Assembly: GCA_016218825.1 (NCBI GenBank)
Contig: JACRCV010000075.1
Coordinates: 62,001-126,000 of the forward strand
Direction: 5' to 3'
Origin: Deltaproteobacteria bacterium
Lineage (GTDB): Bacteria > Myxococcota > XYA12-FULL-58-9
DNA: 64,000 nucleotides
This document shows positions 30,276 through 38,892 of the stretch, piece by piece. The notes beneath the pieces were generated by a model that was given only the letters and a program-made list of their open reading frames with translations, had not been told where the DNA came from and did no database searches. Each line of letters starts with the position of its first letter. The first letter of the stretch is position 1. The position numbers were made by a program, and so were the translations under genes.

Positions 30276-32066
30276 ATGGATCGCGGTTGGTACTTTCGTT
30301 TCTTCCTGGTGTCCTGCGTGGCGGCGCTGGCGCTCTACCTGCTCTACCCGTCGTACTACTACTACGCCGAGGCGACCGAAGAAGAGCGCAATGACAACGC
30401 CAAGTTCTGCGCCGCGCTCCCCAAGGGCATGCCGTGCAAGAAGTTCAACCTCGGGCTCGATCTCCAGGGCGGCGTCCACCTGGTGATGGGCGTCCAGGTC
30501 GAGAAGGCGGTCGAGCAGCGCGCCGATCGCCTCGCCGAGGCGATGCGCGACTCGATGAAAGAGAAGAAGCTCGCCTTCAGCCGCGTCGATCGGCCCCGCA
30601 ACACCGCCACCATCGTGCTGACGTTGGCGCCCGAGACCGACAACGAGAGCGTCGAGAAGTTCCTCCGCAAGGACTTCTCCATCCTCAAGGTGGCGAAGCG
30701 CGCCGACAAGGTGTTCACCCTCGAGATCATCGAAGACGAGGTCAAGGGCGTCCAAGACAACGCCGTCGATCAGGCGATCAAGACCATCCGCAACCGCGCC
30801 GACAAGCTCGGCGTCAACGAGCCGGTGATCGCGAGACGCGGCGCCAGCGCGGTGCTGATCCAGCTGCCGGGCGTCAAGGACCCGGAGCGCGCCATCGACA
30901 TCATCGGCCGCACCGCGCAGCTCGAGTTCAAGATCGTCGACGCCGAGGCCACCGCGGTCTTCGACGACGTCAAGAACGAAGAGCTGCCGCAAGACACCAA
31001 GCGCGAGGAGTACACCTTCGACGGCCCGGGCGGTAAACGCATCCGCGAGGTCTTCTTCGAGCTCCCCGAGGGCGCGAAGGAGAAGATCATCGAGCTCTTG
31101 ACCCCGAAGATCGCCTCGAACCGCGAGATTGGCTTCGGGCCGGTGCAGCAGGCGGGCGGCCAGGAGAAGGTCGGCCGGCTGCGGACCTTCCTGCTCTACA
31201 ACCGCCCCGGGATCACCGGCGACTATCTGTCGAACGCCCAGGTGCAGCAGAACCCCGACATGCCGAGCGACTACTACGTGACGATGAGCTTCGACCAGAA
31301 GGGCGCGCGCATCTTCGAGAAGCTCACCGAGGAGCACGTGCGCCAGCACATGGCCATCGTCTTGGACGGCAAGGTCAACAGCGCCCCGGTGATCCAGGAG
31401 AAGATCGGCGGCGGCACGGCGCGGATCACGCTCGGCCGGGGTGGCAACTCCCAGGCCCGGTTCCAAGAGGCGAAGGACCTGACGCTGGTGCTGAAGGCCG
31501 GCGCGTTGCCGGCGCCGGTCGAGGTGCTCGAGAAGCGCCAGGTCGGCCGCACCCTCGGTCAGGACGCGGTGAAGAACGGCGCCTTGGCGTTCTTCGTCGG
31601 CACCTTGATGGTCCTGATGTTCATGCTGATCTACTACCGGCAGTCGGGCGTCCTCGCCAACATGGCGCTGCTCTTGAACATCCCGCTGATCCTGGCGGCG
31701 ATGGCGATGTTCGAGGCGACGCTGTCGCTCCCCGGCATGGCCGGCATCGTGCTCACCATCGGTATGGCGGTCGACGCCAACGTCATCATCTTCGAGCGCA
31801 TGCGCGAGGAGCTGCGCATCGGCAAGACGGTGCGTGCCGCGGTCGACTCGGGCTACGACAAGGCCTGGTCGACGATCTTCGACTCCAACGTCACGACCCT
31901 CATCACCGGCGTGGTGTTGATGCAGTATGGTAGCGGGCCGGTGCGCGGCTTCGCGGTGACCCTGAACGTCGGTATCCTGTGCTCGATGTTCACCGCCATC
32001 GTCGCCACCCGCGTCGTCTATGACCTGCTGAACGCCAAGCGGGCCCTGAAGAGCCTGGGTATCTGA
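30276..32066 (+). CDS. secD: Protein translocase subunit SecD
   Basis: SecD uses the proton gradient to help pull proteins through SecYEG. ATG 30276 follows AAGGAG and gives 596 residues. One N-terminal membrane segment, the periplasmic P1 head starting NLGLDLQGGVHLVM, and a C-terminal group of five membrane segments with GIVLTIGMAVDANVIIFERM are visible, as in SecD. secF follows after 31 bases. Confidence 0.97.
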   Translation: MDRGWYFRFFLVSCVAALALYLLYPSYYYYAEATEEERNDNAKFCAALPKGMPCKKFNLGLDLQGGVHLVMGVQVEKAVEQRADRLAEAMRDSMKEKKLAFSRVDRPRNTATIVLTLAPETDNESVEKFLRKDFSILKVAKRADKVFTLEIIEDEVKGVQDNAVDQAIKTIRNRADKLGVNEPVIARRGASAVLIQLPGVKDPERAIDIIGRTAQLEFKIVDAEATAVFDDVKNEELPQDTKREEYTFDGPGGKRIREVFFELPEGAKEKIIELLTPKIASNREIGFGPVQQAGGQEKVGRLRTFLLYNRPGITGDYLSNAQVQQNPDMPSDYYVTMSFDQKGARIFEKLTEEHVRQHMAIVLDGKVNSAPVIQEKIGGGTARITLGRGGNSQARFQEAKDLTLVLKAGALPAPVEVLEKRQVGRTLGQDAVKNGALAFFVGTLMVLMFMLIYYRQSGVLANMALLLNIPLILAAMAMFEATLSLPGMAGIVLTIGMAVDANVIIFERMREELRIGKTVRAAVDSGYDKAWSTIFDSNVTTLITGVVLMQYGSGPVRGFAVTLNVGILCSMFTAIVATRVVYDLLNAKRALKSLGI

Positions 32067-32097
32067 GCCGCCGGCCCCACGTCTGAAGGAGCAAGGT

Positions 32098-33258
32098 ATG
32101 ACCGGAGAACGCAAAGGTTTCGATTTCGACTGGATCGGCCGCATGTGGCTGTTCATCATCATGTCCACGGTCTTGGTCGCCGGGAGCGTCGCCCTGGTCG
32201 CGACCCGCGGCCTGAACTTCGGCATCGACTTCGCCGGCGGCTACGAGATCCAGGTGAAGTTCCCGGAGACCGTCAGCGAGACCCAGATCCGCGAGGTGCT
32301 GGAGCCGTTGAACGTCGACTTCGGGGTGCAACGCTACGGCAAGCCCGAGGACAACACCCACCTGATCCTGGTGCGCAAGCACGGCACCGTCACCAAGGAA
32401 GGGCGGGCGGCGATCGAGGCCGACTTCCAGGCGCTCGCCGGCGGCGCCGAGGGGCTGAGCACCTGGTCGATGGCCGAGAGCGGCGAGAACATCACCGCCG
32501 GCTTCCTGGCGCCGGTGGACGAGGCCAAGGTGCGCGGCTTGCTCGACAAGCACGGCCTCACCATCAAGAAGCTGTCGCGCAGCGAGCGCGAGGATCAGCC
32601 GGAGTACTCCATCCAGCTGGTGTCGCTCGCCGGCAAGATCGAGAGCGCGCTGCGGGCCGGCTTCAAGATCGCCGCCGATTGGCCGCTGGTGCCGCGCGTC
32701 GAGTTCGTCGGCCCGCAGGTCGGCGAGCAGCTGCGCAACCAGGGCTTCATGGCGGTGTTGTACTCGTTCTTCTTCATCCTGCTCTACGTCGCGGTGCGCT
32801 TCGATCTGTTCTTCGCGCCCGGCGCCGTCATCGCCTTGGTCCACGACGTCACGATCACCGTCGGCGTGTTCGCGTTCACCGGCCTGGAGTTCAACCTCAC
32901 CGTGGTCGCCGGGCTGCTGACGCTCGTGGGCTACTCCATCAACGACACCATCGTCGTCTATGACCGCATCCGCGAGAACGTCGTGCGGCTGCGGGGCCGC
33001 GACCTGCGCGGCATGGTGAACACCTCGATGAACGAGACCATGTCGCGCACCATCCTCACGAGCTTCCTCACGTTGCTGGTGGTGGCGGCGCTCTTCATCT
33101 TCGGTGGCGAGGTGATCAAGCCGTTCGCGGTCTCGCTGCTCGTCGGCATCACCATCGGCACGTACTCGTCGATCTACATCGCGTCGCCGATCTACATCCT
33201 GCTCAAGGAGCGCTTCCACAAGGGCGCGACCGCCGCCGACGTCGCGACCGCGACCTGA
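32098..33258 (+). CDS. secF: Protein translocase subunit SecF
   Basis: SecF pairs with SecD in one membrane complex. The 386-residue product has an N-terminal membrane segment, LNFGIDFAGGYEIQVKF, a periplasmic loop larger than the E. coli one (about 80 residues longer overall), and the C-terminal membrane block with VGYSINDTIVVYDRIRENV and SRTILTSFLTLLVV. It is the last gene of the queA-secF group. Confidence 0.96.
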   Translation: MTGERKGFDFDWIGRMWLFIIMSTVLVAGSVALVATRGLNFGIDFAGGYEIQVKFPETVSETQIREVLEPLNVDFGVQRYGKPEDNTHLILVRKHGTVTKEGRAAIEADFQALAGGAEGLSTWSMAESGENITAGFLAPVDEAKVRGLLDKHGLTIKKLSRSEREDQPEYSIQLVSLAGKIESALRAGFKIAADWPLVPRVEFVGPQVGEQLRNQGFMAVLYSFFFILLYVAVRFDLFFAPGAVIALVHDVTITVGVFAFTGLEFNLTVVAGLLTLVGYSINDTIVVYDRIRENVVRLRGRDLRGMVNTSMNETMSRTILTSFLTLLVVAALFIFGGEVIKPFAVSLLVGITIGTYSSIYIASPIYILLKERFHKGATAADVATAT

Positions 33259-33260
33259 CC

Positions 33261-33292
33261 GGCGCCGCCGCCCCGACATCGGGGTCGGCGCC
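33261..33292. terminator. Hairpin after secF
   Basis: GGCGCCG (33261-33267) pairs with CGGCGCC (33286-33292), and CCCCG (33271-33275) with CGGGG (33280-33284), giving a bulged two-part stem three bases after the secF stop. No T-run follows. It lies between converging genes and probably marks the transcript end. The remaining ~150 bases to the M16 gene show nothing recognisable. Confidence 0.5.
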
Positions 33293-33441
33293 TCAGGATA
33301 ATCACTCGATCTTACGGGATCCTACGAGACGAACGGCCAGGCGACCGGTGGCGTGACGATCAGGCACCCTCTGGCGGTTGGCTTGGCGACAGACGACCCA
33401 ATCATCACACCACCGCTCGACTGGCCGGAGCCGGTTATACA

Positions 33442-34734
33442 TCAACTGGGATCCTTTGCAAAGCCATTGAGCAGTGACTCGATTCTCTTGATATTTGCCC
33501 GATCTACGGGCCCCACCAGGGTGCCGTGCAGCCGGCCGCTCTGGAACACGGTGCGCGCGACGCGGTTTAAGTCGGCGAGGGTGATGGCTTGCAGGCGTAG
33601 GGCCCGCGCCTCCAGCGGCTTGGGCTCGGAGAGCAGGGTCGCGGCCCCGAAGTCGGCGGCCAGATCCGACGGCGAATCGACCTCGAACTCCAGGTCGTTC
33701 AGCTCCCGCTCGCGCACCGTGTCGAGCTCCTCGGCGGTCAGGCCCTCGGCGCAGATCTCGCCGAGCGCCTCGAGGGTCGCGGCCACCGCGGTCGCGGCGC
33801 GGCGCGGCGCGGCCTTCAGCTCGATGTCGAGCAGGCCGCAGTCGGCGTAACAGTCGAGCGTGGTGCCGAGCTCGTAGACCAGGCCGCGGCGCTCGGCCAC
33901 CGCCTGCTGCAGTCGGCTGCCGACGCCCTCGTCGAGCAGGCGCGACAACAGCACCAACGTCGGGAAGTCGGCGTGGGTGTCGGGCAAGGCCTCGAAGGTC
34001 AGCTGCACCGCGAGCTGCGAGGCGGGCACGCGACGCAACACCAGCCGGGCGCGCGGGCGGAAGCGGGCCGCGACGCCGTCCGCGGTGCGCTCGCCCTTCG
34101 CGAGCCCCTTGAACGCCGCGGCCGCGAGGTCGACGACCTCGTCGGCGCGGACCTTGCCGGCGACCGTGAGCACCATGTTCTGGCCGACGTAGTGGCGGGC
34201 GTGGTGATCGGTCAGATCGCGCTCGGTGAACGCCGGCACGGTCGCGAGCGAGCCGGCGATGCGTCGACCCATCGCGTGGTCGCGCCACACCGCGGCGCGC
34301 GACAGGTTGTTGATCTCGGCGTCGGCGCCGTCCTCGTCGAGCTCGGCGCGCAGCTCCTCGGCGACGATGGCGCGCTCGGTCTCGAGGTCGCACAACGTCG
34401 GGTGCTGGACCATGTCGGCGAGCACCCCGAGCGCCGCCTGCATCCGCGACGGATGGATCGACAACGACAAGCGGGTGTGGTCGCGCCAGGTCGCCGCCTG
34501 CAGCGTGCCGCCGGAGCGCTCGAAGGCGCGCGCCAGCTTCTTGGTGTCCGGAAAGCGGGCGCTGCCGCGGTACAACATGTGCTCGAGCAGGTGCGACAGG
34601 CCCCAGTGCCGCGGCGCTTCGTAGCGCGAGCCGCATTTCACGAACAGCGACAGGTCGGCCGAGTGCAGGTGGGGTTGCTCGAGCGTCACGACGCTCAAAC
34701 CGGTTGTCAGCTCGACTTTTTGGAACGGTATCAT
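33442..34734 (-). CDS. M16 family zinc peptidase (processing-protease type)
   Basis: A 430-residue M16 peptidase. ATG (complement of 34734) follows AGGA by seven bases; a GTG two codons upstream has no usable spacing. The inverted zinc motif HLLEH at 48-52, with the third ligand Glu in VAEEL (about 126-127), marks it as catalytically active. The segment GLVYELGT in the second half fits the M16 C-terminal domain. No signal peptide is seen, so it is likely cytoplasmic or peripheral. Its own promoter is visible upstream. Substrates are unknown. Confidence 0.9.
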   Translation of the reverse strand: MIPFQKVELTTGLSVVTLEQPHLHSADLSLFVKCGSRYEAPRHWGLSHLLEHMLYRGSARFPDTKKLARAFERSGGTLQAATWRDHTRLSLSIHPSRMQAALGVLADMVQHPTLCDLETERAIVAEELRAELDEDGADAEINNLSRAAVWRDHAMGRRIAGSLATVPAFTERDLTDHHARHYVGQNMVLTVAGKVRADEVVDLAAAAFKGLAKGERTADGVAARFRPRARLVLRRVPASQLAVQLTFEALPDTHADFPTLVLLSRLLDEGVGSRLQQAVAERRGLVYELGTTLDCYADCGLLDIELKAAPRRAATAVAATLEALGEICAEGLTAEELDTVRERELNDLEFEVDSPSDLAADFGAATLLSEPKPLEARALRLQAITLADLNRVARTVFQSGRLHGTLVGPVDRANIKRIESLLNGFAKDPS

Positions 34735-34768
34735 GACCACGTCCTGAGTCGGTGCTGGCCCTTCCTCG

Positions 34769-34796
34769 ATGTTAGTCTGACGCCCGCCCCTGTCAA
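34769..34796 (-). promoter_or_regulatory. Probable promoter of the M16 peptidase gene
   Basis: On the reverse strand TTGACA (34796-34791) is followed after 16 bases by TAACAT (34774-34769). A start near 34762 would give a leader of about 28 bases. This is among the best-scoring promoter matches in the window by eye. Confidence 0.6.
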
Positions 34797-34981
34797 GGCT
34801 GGCCGCGGTCTTTCATGGATCGCGCGATCGGGGCCGCGGTGTGATGTAATGTGTTGAATCTATTATTGTTTATGCCGGACGACAGGGGTCCGCGGAGGTC
34901 GAACACGGGTTTCACGCCGCGGGTGGCCGCGTTTCGCCGCGATGCAGTGTAGGTGCTGGAAATGAATACTCAATATGTCAA

Positions 34982-36907
34982 TTACCTGGGCTCGCGCGGC
35001 AGGTGCAGGCGAACCTTCGTGCCCTCGCCGGGGGTGGAGGCGATCTCGATGCCGCCGCCGTGCTCCGTCATGATCTGGTGCGCGAGCGACAACCCGAGCC
35101 CGGTGCCCTCGGGCTTGGTGGTGAAGAACGGCTCGAAGACCCGCGGCAACAGCGCCGGTGGGATGCCCGGGCCGCTGTCTTTGACCTCGAGGTCGCAGGT
35201 GGTGTCGGTCTGGCGAGTCGCGATGCAGAGCGTGCCGCCGTCGGGCATCGCCTCGCGCGCGTTGCGGACGATGTTCAACAGCGCCTGGCGGACCTGGCCC
35301 GGGTCACACGACGCGAGCGGCGGCGGCGTCGCGAGCTCGACCTTCAGCTCGATTCCATGCGCCTTGAGCTCCTCGGAGAGCATCGCGGTGAGGTCGGCGA
35401 CGACGGCGTTGACGTCCACGGCGCGCAGATCGGGGCGCGGCAGGCGCGCGAGCTTCAAGTAGCCTTCGGTGATCTGGGTCAGGCGCTCGATCTCCTGGGC
35501 GATGGCGCCGAGCAGGGCCGCGGCCTCGGCGCGCTTGGGCTCGGCGAGGGCGGTCGACAGCTCCTCGTCCAACAGCTCGGCGTTCAGGCCGATGGCCGAC
35601 AACGGGTTCCTGACCTCGTGCGCGACCTGCGCCGACAGGCTGCCGACCGCGGCCAGACGCTCGGCGGCGAGCAATTGCATCCGCACCCGCACCGCCTCGG
35701 TGACGTCGTCCGCGACCCACAACAGGCCGCGCGCCGCGCCGCTCTCGTCGAGGTAGGGCACCACCGTCAGGTCGAGGAGGCGGTCGACGCCGCCGTGGCG
35801 GTAGGGCAGGCCTTCGTAGCGCAGGCTCACGCGTTCGCGCATCGCGCGCTCGACCTCGGCCTTGACGTCGGCGCCGCGAGCCACGAGCGCCAAGGTCAGC
35901 GGGTGATGTTGCATCTCGGTGTTGTCGCCGACGGTCTCGGCGCCCAAGGCCTGGCGCGCGGCACGGTTGCTGCCGGTGATGTGGCCGGTGCCGTCGGTCA
36001 CCAGGATCGCCGAGCGCAGGCTGTTGACCAGGTTCTCGTTGTAGAGGCGCAAGAGCGCCAGCTCCTGCTCGGCGCGCCGGCTCGCCTGCAGCGCGCGCTC
36101 CAGCTCGCGGGTGCGGTCGGTGAGGGTCGCCTCCAAGGTCGCCTGCGCGCTCGACAGCTCATTCAGGCGGGCGGCGAACTGGCGCTCCTCGTTGGTGCGC
36201 GGCTGCACCTTGGCGCCGCGCGATAGCCGTGTGAGTCGCCACGCCGGCCAGCCGGCCATACACAACGCCGCGAGCGCCGCGACGACGAACAGCGGCCAGA
36301 CGAAGCGGGGGACGAGCGGCGCGGCGGCGGCGGCGAACGCGGCCTGGGCGCCGACGGCGATCTCCATGATCCGGACCGTCGCCGCGAGGTTGGTGGCCAC
36401 CGTGCGGTCGACGCGATCGAGCTCCTGCAACGCGACGCGGGTCGCGTCGTCATCGTCGTTGCTGACCGCATCGAGGAGCGCTTCCAGCGCCGGGCCCATC
36501 TCCAGCATCGCCTCGGAGACCCGGTCGAGCTGCCCAGTCAGGTGGCCCAGGTCGCTCTCGAGGCGCGCGGTCGCGCCCGGGACTGCGATCCGGCCCGCGG
36601 TCGCCGCGGCCTCGGCGACGTAGCGCTCCATCTCCTGGAGATAGTGCTCCGCGGTCGAGGAGAGCATCGCCACCTGGTTGGCGGTCCGGGTCTCGAGCAA
36701 CGCCTCGCGGGTGCGGCGCACGGTGCGGTCGTGGCGCTCGCGCAGCCGCGCCAACGCCCGGCCGAGGCGCTGGTCCATGTCGACCACCGCCGCGTAGCGG
36801 CGATCGGTCCTGGCGTGGTCGTAGAGCTCGACGGTGGTGAGGCCGATGCCGGCCACGAGGACGAGCGCCGGGGCCCACAGGGCCTGAAACACCAGGGATC
36901 GGATCAT
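34982..36907 (-). CDS. Orphan membrane-bound sensor histidine kinase
   Basis: A 641-residue sensor kinase. Two membrane segments (about 9-25 and 202-219) flank a periplasmic helical sensor; a coiled region, a PAS-like domain (295-400), the phospho-acceptor His430 in SLSAQVAHEVRNPLS, and the ATPase domain (N-box LLNIVRNAREAM, DSGPGIP at 578-583, GTGLGLS at 601-607) follow. The arrangement resembles the NtrB/AtoS group. No response regulator lies beside it, so its partner is elsewhere. The gap to the M16 gene (34735-34981) is relatively AT-rich and holds only the M16 promoter. Confidence 0.92.
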   Translation of the reverse strand: MIRSLVFQALWAPALVLVAGIGLTTVELYDHARTDRRYAAVVDMDQRLGRALARLRERHDRTVRRTREALLETRTANQVAMLSSTAEHYLQEMERYVAEAAATAGRIAVPGATARLESDLGHLTGQLDRVSEAMLEMGPALEALLDAVSNDDDDATRVALQELDRVDRTVATNLAATVRIMEIAVGAQAAFAAAAAPLVPRFVWPLFVVAALAALCMAGWPAWRLTRLSRGAKVQPRTNEERQFAARLNELSSAQATLEATLTDRTRELERALQASRRAEQELALLRLYNENLVNSLRSAILVTDGTGHITGSNRAARQALGAETVGDNTEMQHHPLTLALVARGADVKAEVERAMRERVSLRYEGLPYRHGGVDRLLDLTVVPYLDESGAARGLLWVADDVTEAVRVRMQLLAAERLAAVGSLSAQVAHEVRNPLSAIGLNAELLDEELSTALAEPKRAEAAALLGAIAQEIERLTQITEGYLKLARLPRPDLRAVDVNAVVADLTAMLSEELKAHGIELKVELATPPPLASCDPGQVRQALLNIVRNAREAMPDGGTLCIATRQTDTTCDLEVKDSGPGIPPALLPRVFEPFFTTKPEGTGLGLSLAHQIMTEHGGGIEIASTPGEGTKVRLHLPREPR

Positions 36908-36974
36908 CAGGCGAAAAGGCTACTACGCTCCCGGGTTTCGGGCTACCCTGCTTTTTTTGCCCGCCCTTGGTCTC

Positions 36975-37004
36975 TTGACCAGGCGCCGGAGCGTGCAGTT
37001 TAAT
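36975..37004 (+). promoter_or_regulatory. Probable promoter of the second PEGA gene
   Basis: TTGACC (36975-36980), an 18-base spacer, then TTTAAT (36999-37004). The -10 overlaps an in-frame ATG at 37003, which therefore cannot be the start codon if this promoter is used. Transcription would begin near 37011, leaving the GTG at 37057 as start. Confidence 0.6.
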
Positions 37005-37056
37005 GGCCCGGTTTTGGGGAATCGAGCAACCGCAAACACTCTGGAGTAACCTCGCC

Positions 37057-38892
37057 GTGGGTCGGTCAATATCCTCTCTGCTCCTCGTGAGTTGCGCTCT
37101 CGCCTCGCCGGCCGTGGCCGCGCCAAAGATGGTATTTTTTCCGGTGGTTCCTCTGGCCGGCCAGGTGGAGGACGCGCCCGCGGCGCAGATGACGCGCGCG
37201 GTGCTCGAGGAGTTCAAGCAGCAGCAGGAGAAGGTCCAGGTGGTGGAGGGCCAGCAGCCCACCGCCGCGGTCACCGCTCCGGACACGGCGCGCAAGCCGG
37301 CGCGCTCCGACGTCGAGTATCGCGCCGCGCTCGGTCAGCTGAAGGAGGGCGCGAAGCAGGCGCAGAAGCTCCGGTTCCCGCAGGCGATCCGCGCCTTGCG
37401 CAAGGGCATCGACGACATCACCAAGAACCTCGATCTGCTCGACGACTACGGCAAGCTCGTCGACGCCTACGTCCTGCTCGCGGTGTCGTACTTCCGCAAA
37501 GGCCAACAAGCGGCGGGCGCGGACGTCCTCGAGACCCTGGCGCGGCTGCGGCCGGAGTACGAGCTCGACCAGGCGCAGTACCCGCCGGTCTTCATCGCGG
37601 TGCACAACCAGGCCCGGGCCCGGGCGCTGGCGCGGCCGCGCGGCGCGCTGCACGTGACGAGCGCGCCCGCCAACGCCGAGGTCGTCGTCAACGGGCGGCC
37701 GCTGGGGGCGACGCCGATCCTGATCGAAGAGGTCGTGCCCGGCGAGCAGCACCTGGTGGTGAAGATGGGGGACAACGTCTGGGCGCGGGTGGTCACGGTG
37801 CACGAGGGTGACAGCGCCGACGTCCACGCCAACCTCGGCGCCGGTGGGCCGGAGGCCCCGGTGACGATGGGGGACGCGATCGCCGCCAATCGCTTCGACC
37901 AGGACGTGCGCAAGACGGCGCGCGCCGCGGCGAAGAACGCCGGTGCCGACCTGGCGCTCGTGACCGCGATGGGGATGGGCGATCGGATGTTCACGCTCGC
38001 CGGCTACCTCGGCAACGTCAAGACCGGGCGGTGGGTAGCGATCACCCCGGTGTCGCCCGACCTCGATCTGCTGTCGGACTCCATCGAGGCGCACACCCTG
38101 GTGCGCGACGTGGTCGGCAAGCTCGAGGCCTTCGACAACCCGATCGCCGAGGACACCGTGCCCTTTGTCGCCGGCAAGCCGGTCTCGGTGGTGAAGAAGA
38201 GCACCGCGCTCAAAGAGGCGCGCGCGCAGTTCGTCGCTGCTGACCTCAAGGTCGCGGCGGCCGTCGATCGGGGACCGATCCAGCCCGTCGCGCACGCGGC
38301 CCGGCCACCGGAGGTGCCCGAGATGACGCCGCCGGCCGACGCCGAGCCGCCGGCGACGGAAGGGCGCAGGCCGATCGGCAGCCGCGGGCCGGTCAAGGCG
38401 CCGGTGTCGCGAGAGATCGCGGCCACACCGCCGCCGCCGCCGGTCAAGACCGTGACGCCGCCCACCCCTGCGGCGCGCGAGGTCGACGCCGAGCCCCGCC
38501 GCGGGCCGGTCAGCCGCGAGAGCGGTGGCCGGGGGCCGGTGGTGGCGGGCGATCTGGGGATCGAGATCGACGATCGGCCGGCGGGCGCGCCGCCGCCCGA
38601 GGCGAAGCCGGCGAAGGAGCCGAGCAAGGCCGTCGCGGTCAGCGCCGAGCCGGTCCTCGAGCCGCGCGAGGTGTTTGCCGCCGGCAGCGTCGCCCCCGGC
38701 GCGAGCGGGCCGCTCGCCAACCCCGACCTCGAGATCGAGGCGACGGTCGGCCAGAAGAAGCTCTACCAGGAGTGGTGGTTCTGGACCGCGGTCGCAGTCG
38801 GCGCCGTGGTCGTCGGCACCGGGATCGGGGGCAGCATTTGGTGGTTCCAGCATCGTGACCCGAGCTCGGTCACGGTGTACGCGGTGTGGTGA
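37057..38892 (+). CDS. PEGA-domain protein with C-terminal membrane segment
   Basis: A 611-residue protein. GTG 37057 is chosen because it begins a clean signal peptide (GRSISSLLLVSCALASPAVA) with GGAG ten bases upstream, while the ATG at 37003 lies in the promoter. A helical region (85-190) is followed by a PEGA domain (197-255, SAPANAEVVVNGRPLGATP), a Pro-rich linker (about 410-560) and a C-terminal membrane segment (WWFWTAVAVGAVVVGTGIGG). The same plan as the protein at 21542-23167. The next gene overlaps its stop by one base, so the two are probably co-translated. Confidence 0.85.
   Translation: MGRSISSLLLVSCALASPAVAAPKMVFFPVVPLAGQVEDAPAAQMTRAVLEEFKQQQEKVQVVEGQQPTAAVTAPDTARKPARSDVEYRAALGQLKEGAKQAQKLRFPQAIRALRKGIDDITKNLDLLDDYGKLVDAYVLLAVSYFRKGQQAAGADVLETLARLRPEYELDQAQYPPVFIAVHNQARARALARPRGALHVTSAPANAEVVVNGRPLGATPILIEEVVPGEQHLVVKMGDNVWARVVTVHEGDSADVHANLGAGGPEAPVTMGDAIAANRFDQDVRKTARAAAKNAGADLALVTAMGMGDRMFTLAGYLGNVKTGRWVAITPVSPDLDLLSDSIEAHTLVRDVVGKLEAFDNPIAEDTVPFVAGKPVSVVKKSTALKEARAQFVAADLKVAAAVDRGPIQPVAHAARPPEVPEMTPPADAEPPATEGRRPIGSRGPVKAPVSREIAATPPPPPVKTVTPPTPAAREVDAEPRRGPVSRESGGRGPVVAGDLGIEIDDRPAGAPPPEAKPAKEPSKAVAVSAEPVLEPREVFAAGSVAPGASGPLANPDLEIEATVGQKKLYQEWWFWTAVAVGAVVVGTGIGGSIWWFQHRDPSSVTVYAVW

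Noticed and set aside
34976-34981. Reverse-strand TTGACA just after the kinase gene
   Set aside because: No -10 at proper spacing; the M16 gene has a better promoter at 34769-34796.
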